From contig NZ_JAJQPD010000005.1 in assembly GCF_021228295.1 (NCBI RefSeq), positions 124,001-188,000 on the forward strand: 64,000 nucleotides of DNA, in the 5' to 3' direction. This document shows positions 25,968-33,831 of the stretch, piece after piece; the stretch's first letter is position 1; every line of letters begins with the position of its first letter. The notes beneath the pieces were generated by a model that ran no database searches, had not been told where the DNA came from, and saw nothing but the letters and a program-made list of their open reading frames with translations. Position numbers and translations under genes: made by a program. The DNA comes from Agromyces humatus. GTDB taxonomy: Bacteria > Actinomycetota > Actinomycetes > Actinomycetales > Microbacteriaceae.

Positions 25968-27629
25968 ATGTACCCGTCTTCCTCCCAACTCTCTTTGCAC
26001 TCCGTCACGAAGCGGTTCGCCGATCGCCTCGTGCTCGATCGGGTCGACCTCACGGTGCGGCCCGGCGAGCGCGTCGGCATCATCGGCGACAACGGCTCGG
26101 GCAAGTCGACCCTGCTTCGCCTGATCGCCGGCGACCTCGAGCCCGACAACGGTGCCGTGCGCGTCGTCGCGCCCGGCGGTGTCGGGCATCTCGCGCAACA
26201 GCTCGAGCTCGGGGCATCCGCCACCGTGAACGACGCGATCGACACCGGGCTCGCCGACCTGCGCGCCCTCGAGGCCGACCTCGCGGCCGCCGAGCGCGCG
26301 CTCGCGGGCCTCGCCGGCGACGCGCTCGCGACGGCGCTCGACCGGTACGGCGATCTCGTCGAACGCTTCGCGGCACGCGACGGCTACGCGGCCGACGCGC
26401 GACTTGCGATCGCCCTCGACGCGCTCGGCGTCGGGGCCATCGAGCGCGCCCGGCCGTGGGCGAGCCTGTCGGGCGGTGAACGCTCGCGCATCGCGCTGGC
26501 CGCGACGCTCGCCGGAGATCCCGAGCTGCTGCTGCTCGACGAGCCCACGAACGACCTCGACGACTCCGGCTGGGAGTGGCTGCGGGAACATCTGCACGCG
26601 CATCGGGGCACGGTGGTCGCGGTCACGCACGACCGGGCGTTCCTCGACGAGCTCACCGACCTCGTGTGGGAGGTCGACGCCCGCAGTGTCGCCCGCCACG
26701 GCGACGGCTATGCCGGCTACCTGGTCGCGAAGGCGAACCAGCGCCGCGAGGCGATCGAGGCGTACGAGACGTGGAAGGGCGAGCTCGCCCGCAATCGCAA
26801 CCTGGTGACGGCGAACGCGTCGCGGCTCGACGCGATCCCGCGCAAGCTCGACAAGCCGGGCATGGGTGCCGGCGCCTTCCGCGCCCGCGGCCGCGACCAT
26901 GGCGCGATGGGTCGCATCCGAAACGCCAAGGAGCGCATCGCGCGCCTCACCGAGCACGCGGTCGCGCCGCCGCCCGAGCCGCTGACGTTCACGGCGCCGC
27001 TCGGCGGCGAACACGGCGAGACGGATGTCCCGGGGACGGCGATCGAACTCGACGCGGTGCGGGTCGGGGATCGCCTCACGATCGATCACCTGCGCGTCGA
27101 TCCCGGTGAGCGGGTGCTGATCACCGGTCCGAACGGTGCAGGCAAGACCACGCTGCTGCGGCTCATCGCGCACGAGGCGGCGCCCGACGAGGGCACCGTG
27201 CTCGCGCCGCCGAGTATCGGGCACCTGCAGCAGGCGAGTGCGATCGCCCCGACCGACGAGACCGTCGTCGAGGGATTCGCGAAGCGCAGCCTGGTCGACC
27301 TCGACACGAGCGAGCAGACGCTCGGGGCGCTCGGGCTGTTCCGCCCCGAGGACCTGTCGATGCCGTTGCGCGCACTCTCGTACGGCCAGCGACGGCGGCT
27401 CGACCTCGCGCTGCTCGTGACCGGCGGGCACGACGTGCTGCTGCTCGACGAACCGACGAACCACCTCGCTCCCGCGCTCGTCGAGGAACTCGAGCAGGCC
27501 CTCGCGTCGTTCCCGGGCACGGTGGTGCTCGTCACCCACGACCGCCTCATGCGAGCGCGATTCACCGGGCGTCGCGTGCGCCTCGACTCCGGCACCGCCC
27601 AGGAGCAGATGCCCGCGGAGAGGACTTGA
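25968..27629 (+). CDS. ABC-F family ATPase (ribosome protection / translation factor type)
   Basis: 553 residues with two ABC cassettes and no membrane helix. The first has Walker [10 protein letters not shown] (about 40-48), signature LSGGERSR and Walker [14 protein letters not shown]. The second has GPNGAGKTT (about 387), a LSYGQRRR signature and [13 protein letters not shown]. The linker between them (about residues 250-320) is rich in Arg and Ala, as in ABC-F proteins that reach into the ribosomal peptidyl-transferase centre. The cassettes resemble actinobacterial drug-resistance ABC-Fs (TlrC/VarM/LmrC group) more than housekeeping EttA, but the drug is unknown. GAAGGA supports ATG 25968. 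A leader peptide upstream suggests inducible expression. Confidence 0.9.
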   Translation: MYPSSSQLSLHSVTKRFADRLVLDRVDLTVRPGERVGIIGDNGSGKSTLLRLIAGDLEPDNGAVRVVAPGGVGHLAQQLELGASATVNDAIDTGLADLRALEADLAAAERALAGLAGDALATALDRYGDLVERFAARDGYAADARLAIALDALGVGAIERARPWASLSGGERSRIALAATLAGDPELLLLDEPTNDLDDSGWEWLREHLHAHRGTVVAVTHDRAFLDELTDLVWEVDARSVARHGDGYAGYLVAKANQRREAIEAYETWKGELARNRNLVTANASRLDAIPRKLDKPGMGAGAFRARGRDHGAMGRIRNAKERIARLTEHAVAPPPEPLTFTAPLGGEHGETDVPGTAIELDAVRVGDRLTIDHLRVDPGERVLITGPNGAGKTTLLRLIAHEAAPDEGTVLAPPSIGHLQQASAIAPTDETVVEGFAKRSLVDLDTSEQTLGALGLFRPEDLSMPLRALSYGQRRRLDLALLVTGGHDVLLLDEPTNHLAPALVEELEQALASFPGTVVLVTHDRLMRARFTGRRVRLDSGTAQEQMPAERT

Positions 27630-27662
27630 CTCCGGTTCCGAAATCGACTGCAATATATTGCA
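27626..27662 (+). promoter_or_regulatory. gntR promoter with 14-bp palindromic operator
   Basis: TTGACT (27626-27631) is a good -35 hexamer. TGCAATATATTGCA (27649-27662) is a perfect palindrome that contains the likely -10 (CAATAT) and ends on the A of the gntR start codon. Binding there would block both promoter and start, so autorepression and co-repression of the ACC deaminase gene are expected. Confidence 0.65.
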
Positions 27663-28387
27663 TGCCACTTTCCACGCGACGCACTGCCGAGCGCCCGAGT
27701 TCGCTGCGCGACTACGCCTATCGCGAGCTGCGCGACGCGATCGTCAGCGGCGAGCTCGAGCCGGGCGAGCGACTGCGCGACCCCGAGCTCGAGCAGTGGC
27801 TCGGTGTCAGCCGCACGCCGATCCGCGAGGCGATCGCGCGCCTCGAGACGGCCGGTCTCGTGCACACGCGCCGCGCGAAGCAGACGGTCGTCGCACCGCT
27901 CGACGCACGGGCCGCCCTCGCGGCCCAGCGCATCGCCGCGGCACTGCACGAGCTCGCCGTACGCGACGCGGTGCCGCAGTTCACCGAGGCCGACCTCGAC
28001 GAGATGCGGGCGGCGAACGCCCGGTTCGCCGCTGCACTGCGGGCGAACGACGTCGCCGCTGCGGTCGCCGCCGACGACGACTTCCACGGCGTCGCGGTGC
28101 GGGCGAGCGCGAACCCGTTGCTGCCGGGGCTGCTCGAGCAGGTCACCCCACTGCTCCGACGGCTCGAGCACGCCCGGTTCTCGTCGCTCGCGGGGCGCGG
28201 GTCGGTCGACGACCACGAACGCATCATCGAGCTCAGCGCGGCGGGACGCGCCGACGAGGCCGCCGCGGCCACCCACGAGAACTGGTCGACGCTCGGCCGG
28301 CTGCTGCATCTCGAGGAACTCCCTCCGCAGAATCCCGAACCACCCCGCGACGCGAGCACGACCGCGCCCGGGTCATCCGCCACCTGA
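27662..28387 (+). CDS. GntR-family (FCD/FadR subgroup) regulator
   Basis: 241 residues. The winged HTH is at about residues 15-80 ([20 protein letters not shown] then [20 protein letters not shown]) and an all-helical FCD ligand domain at about 95-220 with the metal-ligand Asp/His pattern in DDDFHGVAV and [13 protein letters not shown] regulators bind carboxylic acids. It lies 14 bases upstream of the ACC deaminase gene in the same direction, and a perfect palindrome covers its start. No ribosome binding site precedes ATG 27662, so a leaderless mRNA is likely. It probably senses ACC or a breakdown product such as 2-oxobutyrate. Confidence 0.9.
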   Translation: MPLSTRRTAERPSSLRDYAYRELRDAIVSGELEPGERLRDPELEQWLGVSRTPIREAIARLETAGLVHTRRAKQTVVAPLDARAALAAQRIAAALHELAVRDAVPQFTEADLDEMRAANARFAAALRANDVAAAVAADDDFHGVAVRASANPLLPGLLEQVTPLLRRLEHARFSSLAGRGSVDDHERIIELSAAGRADEAAAATHENWSTLGRLLHLEELPPQNPEPPRDASTTAPGSSAT

Positions 28388-28401
28388 ATCAAGGAGCCCC
28401 C

Positions 28402-29424
28402 ATGGCACTCGCCGACTTCCCCCGCCATCAGCTGACGTTCGGGCCGAGCCCCGTGCACCCGGTGAACCGCCTGAGCGACCACCTCGGCGGCGGTCGCATC
28501 TGGATGAAGCGCGAAGACGTCAACAGCGGTCTCGCCTTCGGCGGCAACAAGACCCGCAAGCTCGAGTACCTCGTGCCCGACGCACTCGCGCAGGGCGCCG
28601 ACACGCTCGTGTCGATCGGCGGCGTGCAGTCGAACCACACCCGCCAGGTCGCCGCCGTCGCCGCCCACCTCGGCATGAAGGCCGTGCTCGTGCAGGAGCA
28701 CTGGGTCGACTGGCCCGACGCCGTGAACGACCGGGTCGGCAACATCCTGCTGTCACGGCTCATGGGCGCCGACGTGCGCCTCTCACCCGCCGGCTTCAGC
28801 ATCGGCTTCCGTGACTCGTGGAAGCAGGCGATCGCCGACGTCGAGGCAGCCGGCGGCACGCCCTACGCGATCCCGGCCGGCGCGAGCGACCACCGCCTCG
28901 GCGGCCTCGGCTTCGCGAACTGGGCGCACGAGGTCGCCGCGCAGGAGGACTCGCTCGGTGTCTTCTTCGACACGATCGTGGTGTGCTCGGTCACCGGGTC
29001 GACGCACGCGGGCATGATCGCCGGCTTCGCCGACCTCGAGCAGAACTTCGGCGGCCGGCCTCGCCGGGTGATCGGCATCGACGCGTCGGCGAAGATCGAC
29101 GAGACCCGCGACCAGGTCGCGCGAATCGCGCGCAACACGGCCGCCCTGATCGAGCTCGGCCGCGACCTGCGCGACGACGAGATCACGGTGCTCGAGGGCT
29201 GGGCCGGCGACGAGTACGGCATCCCGGTCGAGTCCACCGACGAGGCGATGCGGCTCACCGGCCGCCTCGAGGGCGTCATCCTCGACCCGGTCTACGAGGG
29301 CAAGTCGATGGCGGGGCTCATCTCGCTCGTGACCGACGGCGAGATCCCCCGCGACTCGAACGTGCTCTACGCGCACCTCGGCGGGCAGCCTGCGATCAAC
29401 GCCTACAGCGGCCGCTACCACTGA
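28402..29424 (+). CDS. acdS: 1-aminocyclopropane-1-carboxylate (ACC) deaminase
   Basis: 340 residues, the standard AcdS length. It is a fold-type II PLP enzyme: the PLP lysine is Lys50 in [33 protein letters not shown] binds substrate, and [16 protein letters not shown] binds phosphate. Glu299 in YEGKSM and Leu326 in AHLGGQPA correspond to the Glu295/Leu322 pair that distinguishes ACC deaminase from D-cysteine desulfhydrase. It converts the plant ethylene precursor ACC to 2-oxobutyrate and ammonia. AAGGAG precedes ATG 28402. Co-transcribed with the upstream GntR gene. It suggests a plant- or soil-associated lifestyle. Confidence 0.93.
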   Translation: MALADFPRHQLTFGPSPVHPVNRLSDHLGGGRIWMKREDVNSGLAFGGNKTRKLEYLVPDALAQGADTLVSIGGVQSNHTRQVAAVAAHLGMKAVLVQEHWVDWPDAVNDRVGNILLSRLMGADVRLSPAGFSIGFRDSWKQAIADVEAAGGTPYAIPAGASDHRLGGLGFANWAHEVAAQEDSLGVFFDTIVVCSVTGSTHAGMIAGFADLEQNFGGRPRRVIGIDASAKIDETRDQVARIARNTAALIELGRDLRDDEITVLEGWAGDEYGIPVESTDEAMRLTGRLEGVILDPVYEGKSMAGLISLVTDGEIPRDSNVLYAHLGGQPAINAYSGRYH

Positions 29425-29490
29425 GCGGACGCCGCGTGCGCGCGCCGCGCGACGGCGAAAGCGCGAAAACGGATGCCGCGTGTCGGGGCC

Positions 29491-29555
29491 GAGCCGCGTC
29501 GTCGAGCCGCGTCAGCGAGCCGCGTCAGCGAGCCGCGTCAGCGAGCCGCGCCGGC
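29491..29555. repeat. Five tandem 13-base repeats
   Basis: Five head-to-tail copies of GAGCCGCGTCAGC (units 1 and 5 diverge) lie between the convergent acdS and NAD(P)-binding genes. Three end copies extend into or past the stop codon of the minus-strand gene at 29538, so its last codons (AAR and stop) are supplied by the repeat. Confidence 0.85.
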
Positions 29556-30311
29556 GACGGCTCCGCTCGCCTGCTCGGCGACCCACTCGTCGAATGTCTG
29601 TCGCGCGAGCATCGCATCGGGCCCCGGCAGGGTCTCACCGCGCTGCATCGCGGCGAACTGCTTGTTCGGCAGCGAGATGGAGATGACGGGTCCTTTCACC
29701 CCCGTGGCTTCAGCGAACCGGCGGATCATGTCGTCGAGGCGCTCCTGCCGCGGCCCCGCGAGGTCGGGAGCATGCCCGGCGGGCGCGCCCTCGGCGAGCT
29801 CGACGAGCCGCTGACCGACCTCGCGTGCGGCCACCGGCTGCGAGCGCACCTTCGGCGCGAGGTGCAGGCCCGCAACGGTGAGTCCGTCGAGCATCTGCAC
29901 CGCGAACTCGTGGAACTGCATCGCGCGCAGGATCGTCCACGGCACGGCGCCCGCCTCGACCGCGCGCTCGTGCGCGAGCTTCGCGGCGTAGTAGCCGTAG
30001 GGAGCCCGGTCGATGCCCACGATCGACAACGCGACGTGGTGCCGTACACCGGCAGCCTCCTCGGCCGCCAGCAGGTTGCGCGTGACGGTCGTGAAGAACT
30101 CGGTGGCCCTCCTCGTCGACAGCGAGTTGAGGTTGCTGGTGTCGATCACCACCTCGACGCCGCCGAGCGCCTCATCGAGTCCCGCGCCCGAGACCAGGTC
30201 GACACCGCTGCTTCGGGTGAGCAGCACCACCTCGTGCCCGCGCTCGCGCGCGGCCTTGGTCACGTATTTTCCGACAGTGCCGGTTCCTCCGGCGACGGCG
30301 ATCCTCATCAT
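29538..30311 (-). CDS. NmrA-like NAD(P)-binding epimerase/reductase
   Basis: 257 residues. The N-terminal Rossmann motif is IAVAGGTGTVGKYV, followed by VVIDTSNLNSLSTRRATEFF and HHVALSIVGIDRAPYGYYAAKLAHE, typical of atypical SDRs of the NmrA/NAD(P)H-binding type; the substrate is unknown. ATG 30311 overlaps the upstream gene stop (ATGA); ATG 30308 is equally possible. It is the second gene of an operon whose upstream region carries an ECF41-like promoter, facing the ECF41 sigma gene. Such oxidoreductases or epimerases are the usual neighbours and targets of ECF41 factors. Its C-terminal codons come from a tandem repeat. Confidence 0.87.
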   Translation of the reverse strand: MMRIAVAGGTGTVGKYVTKAARERGHEVVLLTRSSGVDLVSGAGLDEALGGVEVVIDTSNLNSLSTRRATEFFTTVTRNLLAAEEAAGVRHHVALSIVGIDRAPYGYYAAKLAHERAVEAGAVPWTILRAMQFHEFAVQMLDGLTVAGLHLAPKVRSQPVAAREVGQRLVELAEGAPAGHAPDLAGPRQERLDDMIRRFAEATGVKGPVISISLPNKQFAAMQRGETLPGPDAMLARQTFDEWVAEQASGAVAGAAR

Positions 30312-30742
30312 GGTTCCTCTCGTTCGCTGATCGTGCTCCGCCGTGGCGGCAGGCATAGGGGGATGGCGAGCACCAGCGTCGCCGCGAGCGCAATCGGCTG
30401 CGCGATCGCGTCGAGGGGTGCCAGCCCGTGCAGGTGCCCCACGTGATACGCCAGGTGCGGCACCGAGAACACGAGCCAGGCGACGCCGACCGCGACCGAG
30501 GCATCCGCCCGGCGCATGAGCGCCGCGACCACGCCGGCCGCGACGAGCGCCAGGTAGAGCGACCCGACGTCGCGCACGAGGTGCTCGTTGTAGGGCCCGT
30601 CGCCCGCGACCCAGGGCCCGAAGACGCCGGGCACCGGGAAGACGTCGTAGAAGCTGCGGGGCGCGGCGAGCGCCCAGGCACCGACGAACGCGCCGAGCGC
30701 GTTGAGGGCCCACAGGATGATCCGTCTCCAATTCGTGTTCAC
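30308..30742 (-). CDS. Four-helix integral membrane protein, unknown
   Basis: 144 residues with four hydrophobic helices, beginning WRRIILWALNALGAFVGAWA and ending in a basic PPRRSTISEREEP tail. AGDGPYNEHLVRDVGSLYLA and VPHLAYHVGHLHGL contain conserved-looking His and Asp residues near membrane ends. It recalls DUF4345/DoxX-like small membrane proteins, but I cannot name the family. GTG 30742 is the start because an ECF-type -10 (CGTC) ends eight bases upstream. It overlaps the NmrA-like gene by 4 bases and is the first gene of the presumed sigma-factor target operon. Confidence 0.75.
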   Translation of the reverse strand: MNTNWRRIILWALNALGAFVGAWALAAPRSFYDVFPVPGVFGPWVAGDGPYNEHLVRDVGSLYLALVAAGVVAALMRRADASVAVGVAWLVFSVPHLAYHVGHLHGLAPLDAIAQPIALAATLVLAIPLCLPPRRSTISEREEP

Positions 30743-30750
30743 ACCTCTCC

Positions 30751-30777
30751 GACGACACACGCCGTCGGAATGTGAGA
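30751..30777 (-). promoter_or_regulatory. ECF41-type promoter (TCTCACA-N16-CGTC)
   Basis: On the minus strand TCTCACA (30777-30771), 16 bases, then CGTC (30754-30751) matches the published ECF41 consensus TGTCACA-N16-CGTC, as I recall it, with one mismatch and exact spacing. It drives the membrane protein/NmrA operon and sits between that operon and the ECF41 sigma gene. The GTG start is only eight bases after the -10, so the leader is minimal. Confidence 0.7.
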
Positions 30778-30881
30778 CCGGGTCTCGGCGCCTCCTCCCA
30801 TCGGTCGCCGCCGCGTCGTGGGATGAATGGGGCACGCGCCGGCCAGTGGCCGCGACGCGGCATCGATGGGAAGGTGGAACC

Positions 30882-31817
30882 ATGACGGCGGACGACTCGG
30901 CACCGGCTGACGCCTTCGATGCGACCACGCTCGAGGCCGAGCGGCGCATGCTCATGAGCCTCGCCTACCGCATGCTCGGCACCGTCGCCGACGCCGAAGA
31001 CGCCGTGCAGGAGACCTACGCGCGCTGGTACCGCATGCCGCAGGGCGAGCGCGACGCGATCGAGAACCCCGCCGCATGGCTCACCCGGGTCGCGAGCCGC
31101 ATCTGCCTCGATCAGCTCGGCTCGGCTCGGGCACGTCGCGAGCGGTACGTCGGCGAGTGGTTGCCCGAGCCGCTGCCGGGCGGCGCCGGGATGTTCGCGA
31201 CCCCGCCCTCATCCGATCCGCTCGACCGGGTCACGCTCGACGAGTCGGTGTCGACCGCGCTCCTCGTCGTGCTCGAGTCGCTCACCCCGGCCGAGCGTGT
31301 CGCCTTCGTGCTGCACGACGTGTTCGCGATGCCGTTCGGCGAGATCGCCGAGGTCGTCGGCCGCTCGCCCGACGCGTGCCGGCAGCTCGCGTCGACCGCG
31401 AGGCGGCACGTGCGGGAGCGGCGAGCCGGCTCGGCCACGCGCGAGCAGCACGACGCCGTGGTTCGCGCCTTCATCGCTGCGGCCGGCGAGGGCGACCTGC
31501 AGGGGCTCGTCGCCCAGCTCGATCCCGACGTGGTACTCGTCTCCGACGGCGGCGGGCTGGCATCGGCCGCTCGCCGGCCCGTGCTCGGCGCCGACCACGT
31601 GGGTCGGTTCATTCTCGGCCTGCAGGAGCAGCGGGGCCCGGCGCTCACCGTTTCGGTGCACGAGACCGCAGACGGCCTCACGCTCGCGTTCGGCGAGGGC
31701 GGCGTGGTCGACAGCGTCGCGGTGCTCGACGTTCGTGACGACCGCATCGCGCGCATCTGGATCATGCGCAACCCCGAGAAGTTGCGGCTCTGGAACGACG
31801 CGGCATCCGACGTCTGA
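30882..31817 (+). CDS. ECF41 (SigJ-type) sigma factor with fused SnoaL-like C-terminal domain
   Basis: 311 residues. Sigma region 2 is LMSLAYRMLGTVADAEDAVQ, region 4 is LTPAERVAFVLHDVFAMPF followed by the HTH, and a SnoaL-like extension occupies about residues 190-311. The ECF41 signature WLPEPL (near 94) lies between regions 2 and 4, and DGGG (near 221) and NPEKL (near 297) are in the extension, which regulates activity in place of a separate anti-sigma factor. AAGGTGG precedes ATG 30882. No ECF41 promoter is seen upstream of the gene itself; the divergent operon has one. Confidence 0.93.
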   Translation: MTADDSAPADAFDATTLEAERRMLMSLAYRMLGTVADAEDAVQETYARWYRMPQGERDAIENPAAWLTRVASRICLDQLGSARARRERYVGEWLPEPLPGGAGMFATPPSSDPLDRVTLDESVSTALLVVLESLTPAERVAFVLHDVFAMPFGEIAEVVGRSPDACRQLASTARRHVRERRAGSATREQHDAVVRAFIAAAGEGDLQGLVAQLDPDVVLVSDGGGLASAARRPVLGADHVGRFILGLQEQRGPALTVSVHETADGLTLAFGEGGVVDSVAVLDVRDDRIARIWIMRNPEKLRLWNDAASDV

Positions 31818-31848
31818 GAACGGGCGCCCAGAACCCGCCGTGATCTGC

Positions 31849-32781
31849 TCAGGGCACGCGGTACCCCGCTGCACGGAACAGCTCGTACCACTCGGGACGG
31901 GTGAGCGGGATGTCGGAGCCCTGCGCGGCCCCCGCGACCCGCTCGGGATTGGTGGTGCCGAGCACCACCTGCATGTTCGCGGGGTGACGCGTGATCCACG
32001 CGGTCGCGACGGCGATCGCCGGCACGTCGTACTTCGCGGCGAGGCGGTCGATGACCGCGTTCAGCTCGGGGTAGTCGGGCGAACCGAGGAAGACGCCGTT
32101 GAAGAACCCGGCCTGGAACGGCGACCACGCCTGGATCGTGAGGTCGTGCAGGCGGCAGTAGTCCACGATGCCCCCGCCGTCGAGCGTGAGCGCCTGGTCG
32201 GTGCCCTGCATGTTCGCGGCCACGCCCTGCGCGATGATCGGCGCGTGCGTGATCGACAGCTGCAGCTGGTTCGCGACGAGCGGCTGGGTCACCGACTTCT
32301 TCAGCAGGTCGATCTGCGCGGGCGTGTGGTTCGACACGCCGAAGGCGCGAACCTTGCCGGATGCCTCGAGTTCGTCGAAGGCGCGGGCGACCTCGTCGGG
32401 CTCGACGAGGGCGTCGGGGCGGTGCAGCAGCAGGATGTCGAGGTAGTCGGTCTGCAGCGCGCGCAGCGATCCCTCGACGGCCTCGGTGAGGTGCTCGTAC
32501 GAGAAGTCGAAGTACGGGCCGTCCTTCACGATGCCGGCCTTCGACTGGATCGTGATCTGCTCGCGCTCCGACGGCGTGAGCTGCATCGCCTCCGCGAACC
32601 GGCGCTCGCAACCGTGCAGTTCGTCGCCGTAGATGTCGGCATGGTCGAAGAAGTCGATGCCGGCGTCGCGGGCCGTGCCGACGAGCTCGCGCACGGCGTC
32701 GTCGCTCATCTCTGAGATGCGCATGAGGCCGAGCACGACGTTGGGGGCGGCGAGGTCGGCGCCGAGGGTGATGGTCTTCAT
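31849..32781 (-). CDS. Aldo/keto reductase (YdhF-like)
   Basis: 310 residues. The catalytic tetrad is visible as Asp and Tyr in FFDHADIYGDELHGCE, Lys in TIQSKAGIVKDGP and His in ILLLHRPDAL. The NADPH-binding loop near the C-terminus is VVLGTTNPERV. The barrel reduces carbonyls with NADPH; the substrate is unknown. AGGAG precedes ATG 32781. It follows a second aldo/keto reductase gene on the same strand, separated by a CGGATGCC-type hairpin, so it may be only partly co-transcribed. Confidence 0.92.
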   Translation of the reverse strand: MKTITLGADLAAPNVVLGLMRISEMSDDAVRELVGTARDAGIDFFDHADIYGDELHGCERRFAEAMQLTPSEREQITIQSKAGIVKDGPYFDFSYEHLTEAVEGSLRALQTDYLDILLLHRPDALVEPDEVARAFDELEASGKVRAFGVSNHTPAQIDLLKKSVTQPLVANQLQLSITHAPIIAQGVAANMQGTDQALTLDGGGIVDYCRLHDLTIQAWSPFQAGFFNGVFLGSPDYPELNAVIDRLAAKYDVPAIAVATAWITRHPANMQVVLGTTNPERVAGAAQGSDIPLTRPEWYELFRAAGYRVP

Positions 32782-32803
32782 GGTGCTCCTGGTTCGGGCG
32801 GGT

Positions 32804-32835
32804 CGGATGCCGCGGTGTCGCGGCCGCGGCATCCG
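32804..32835. terminator. 12-bp CGGATGCCGCGG hairpin between aldo/keto reductase genes
   Basis: CGGATGCCGCGG (32804-32815) and CCGCGGCATCCG (32824-32835) pair perfectly around an eight-base loop. It lies just after the stop of the upstream reductase on the minus strand, as expected for a terminator or attenuator. Confidence 0.65.
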
Positions 32836-32855
32836 CGGTTCGTGGGGTGCGGCAG

Positions 32856-33731
32856 CTATGCCGCGAGCTCCTCGGCACCCGAGAGCGACTCGAGTTCATC
32901 GGCGCTGAGCTCGAGCTCGACGGCCTGCACCGAGTCGATGATGCTCTCGGGTCGCGAGGCGCCCGGGATCGGGATGACGACCGGCGCGAGCGCGAGCTCC
33001 CACGCGAGCGCGACCTGCTGGGGGCTCACGCCGCGGGCGTCGGCGACGCGCTGGAACGCGGTGTGGCGGCGGCCGACCGCGCCGGCGCGGGCGATGCCGC
33101 CGAGGGGCGACCACGGCAGGAATGCGATGCCGAGCGCGGCGCAGTGCTCGAGCTCGTCGAGGCTCGACCGGAAGGCCGGCGAGAACTGGTTCTGCACCGA
33201 CACGAGGCGCCCGCCGAGGATCTCGTTCGCAAGGTCGATCTGGGCGACGTTCGCGTTCGAGATGCCCGCGAGCTCGATCACGCCCTCGTCGAGCAGGTCG
33301 CGGATGGCGCCGACGGACTCGGCGTACGGCACGTGCGGGTCGGGCCGATGGAACTGGTAGAGGCCGATCGCCTCGACGCCGAGCCGGCGCGCGGACGCCT
33401 TGACGGCCTCTTTCAGGTACTCGGGCCGGCCGTCCTGCGTCCATGATCCGTCGCCGGGTCGCAGGTGGCCGCCCTTCGTGGCGACCAGCACGTCGGACGT
33501 GCCGCCGCCGTAGGAACCCAGCGCACGCGCGATGAGCTCCTCGTTGTGGCCGACGTCGTGGGCGGTCAGGTGGTAAGCGTCGGCGGTGTCGATCAGGGTC
33601 ACGCCGGCGTCGAGTGCGGCGTGGATGGTCGCGATCGACCGGGCCTCGTCGGGCCGCCCCTCGATGGACATCGGCATGCCGCCGAGACCGATCGCGCTGA
33701 CGGAACGCGGGCCGATGGTTCGCTGCTGCAT
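32856..33731 (-). CDS. Aldo/keto reductase
   Basis: 291 residues. The tetrad is Asp/Tyr in LIDTADAYHLTAHDVGHNEE, Lys in VLVATKGGHLRPG and His in LYQFHRPDPHVPY. PVVIPIPGASRPESI is the NADPH phosphate-binding region. It is divergent from a LysR gene, with a good sigma-70-like promoter (TTGGAC-N18-TAGTGT, 33793 to 33764) in the gap, so the LysR protein probably controls it. The substrate is not predictable; the family includes pyridoxal and quinone reductases. Confidence 0.92.
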   Translation of the reverse strand: MQQRTIGPRSVSAIGLGGMPMSIEGRPDEARSIATIHAALDAGVTLIDTADAYHLTAHDVGHNEELIARALGSYGGGTSDVLVATKGGHLRPGDGSWTQDGRPEYLKEAVKASARRLGVEAIGLYQFHRPDPHVPYAESVGAIRDLLDEGVIELAGISNANVAQIDLANEILGGRLVSVQNQFSPAFRSSLDELEHCAALGIAFLPWSPLGGIARAGAVGRRHTAFQRVADARGVSPQQVALAWELALAPVVIPIPGASRPESIIDSVQAVELELSADELESLSGAEELAA

Positions 33732-33763
33732 GGCATCCTCTCGTCGTGGTGGGTTGCGGATTC

Positions 33764-33793
33764 ACACTAGGCAGGGTCAAGCTAGAAGTCCAA
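33764..33793 (-). promoter_or_regulatory. Sigma-70-like promoter of the aldo/keto reductase genes
   Basis: On the minus strand TTGGAC (33793-33788) and TAGTGT (33769-33764) are spaced by 18 bases. This leaves a 5' leader of about 25-30 bases before ATG 33731. Confidence 0.55.
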
Positions 33794-33831
33794 CAACTAA
33801 TGCTCATGCGATTCAGAAGGCGAGCACATAG

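Noticed and set aside
29491-29555. CRISPR-like array
   Set aside because: The units are 13 bases and directly abutting, with no spacers and no cas genes; it is a simple tandem repeat.
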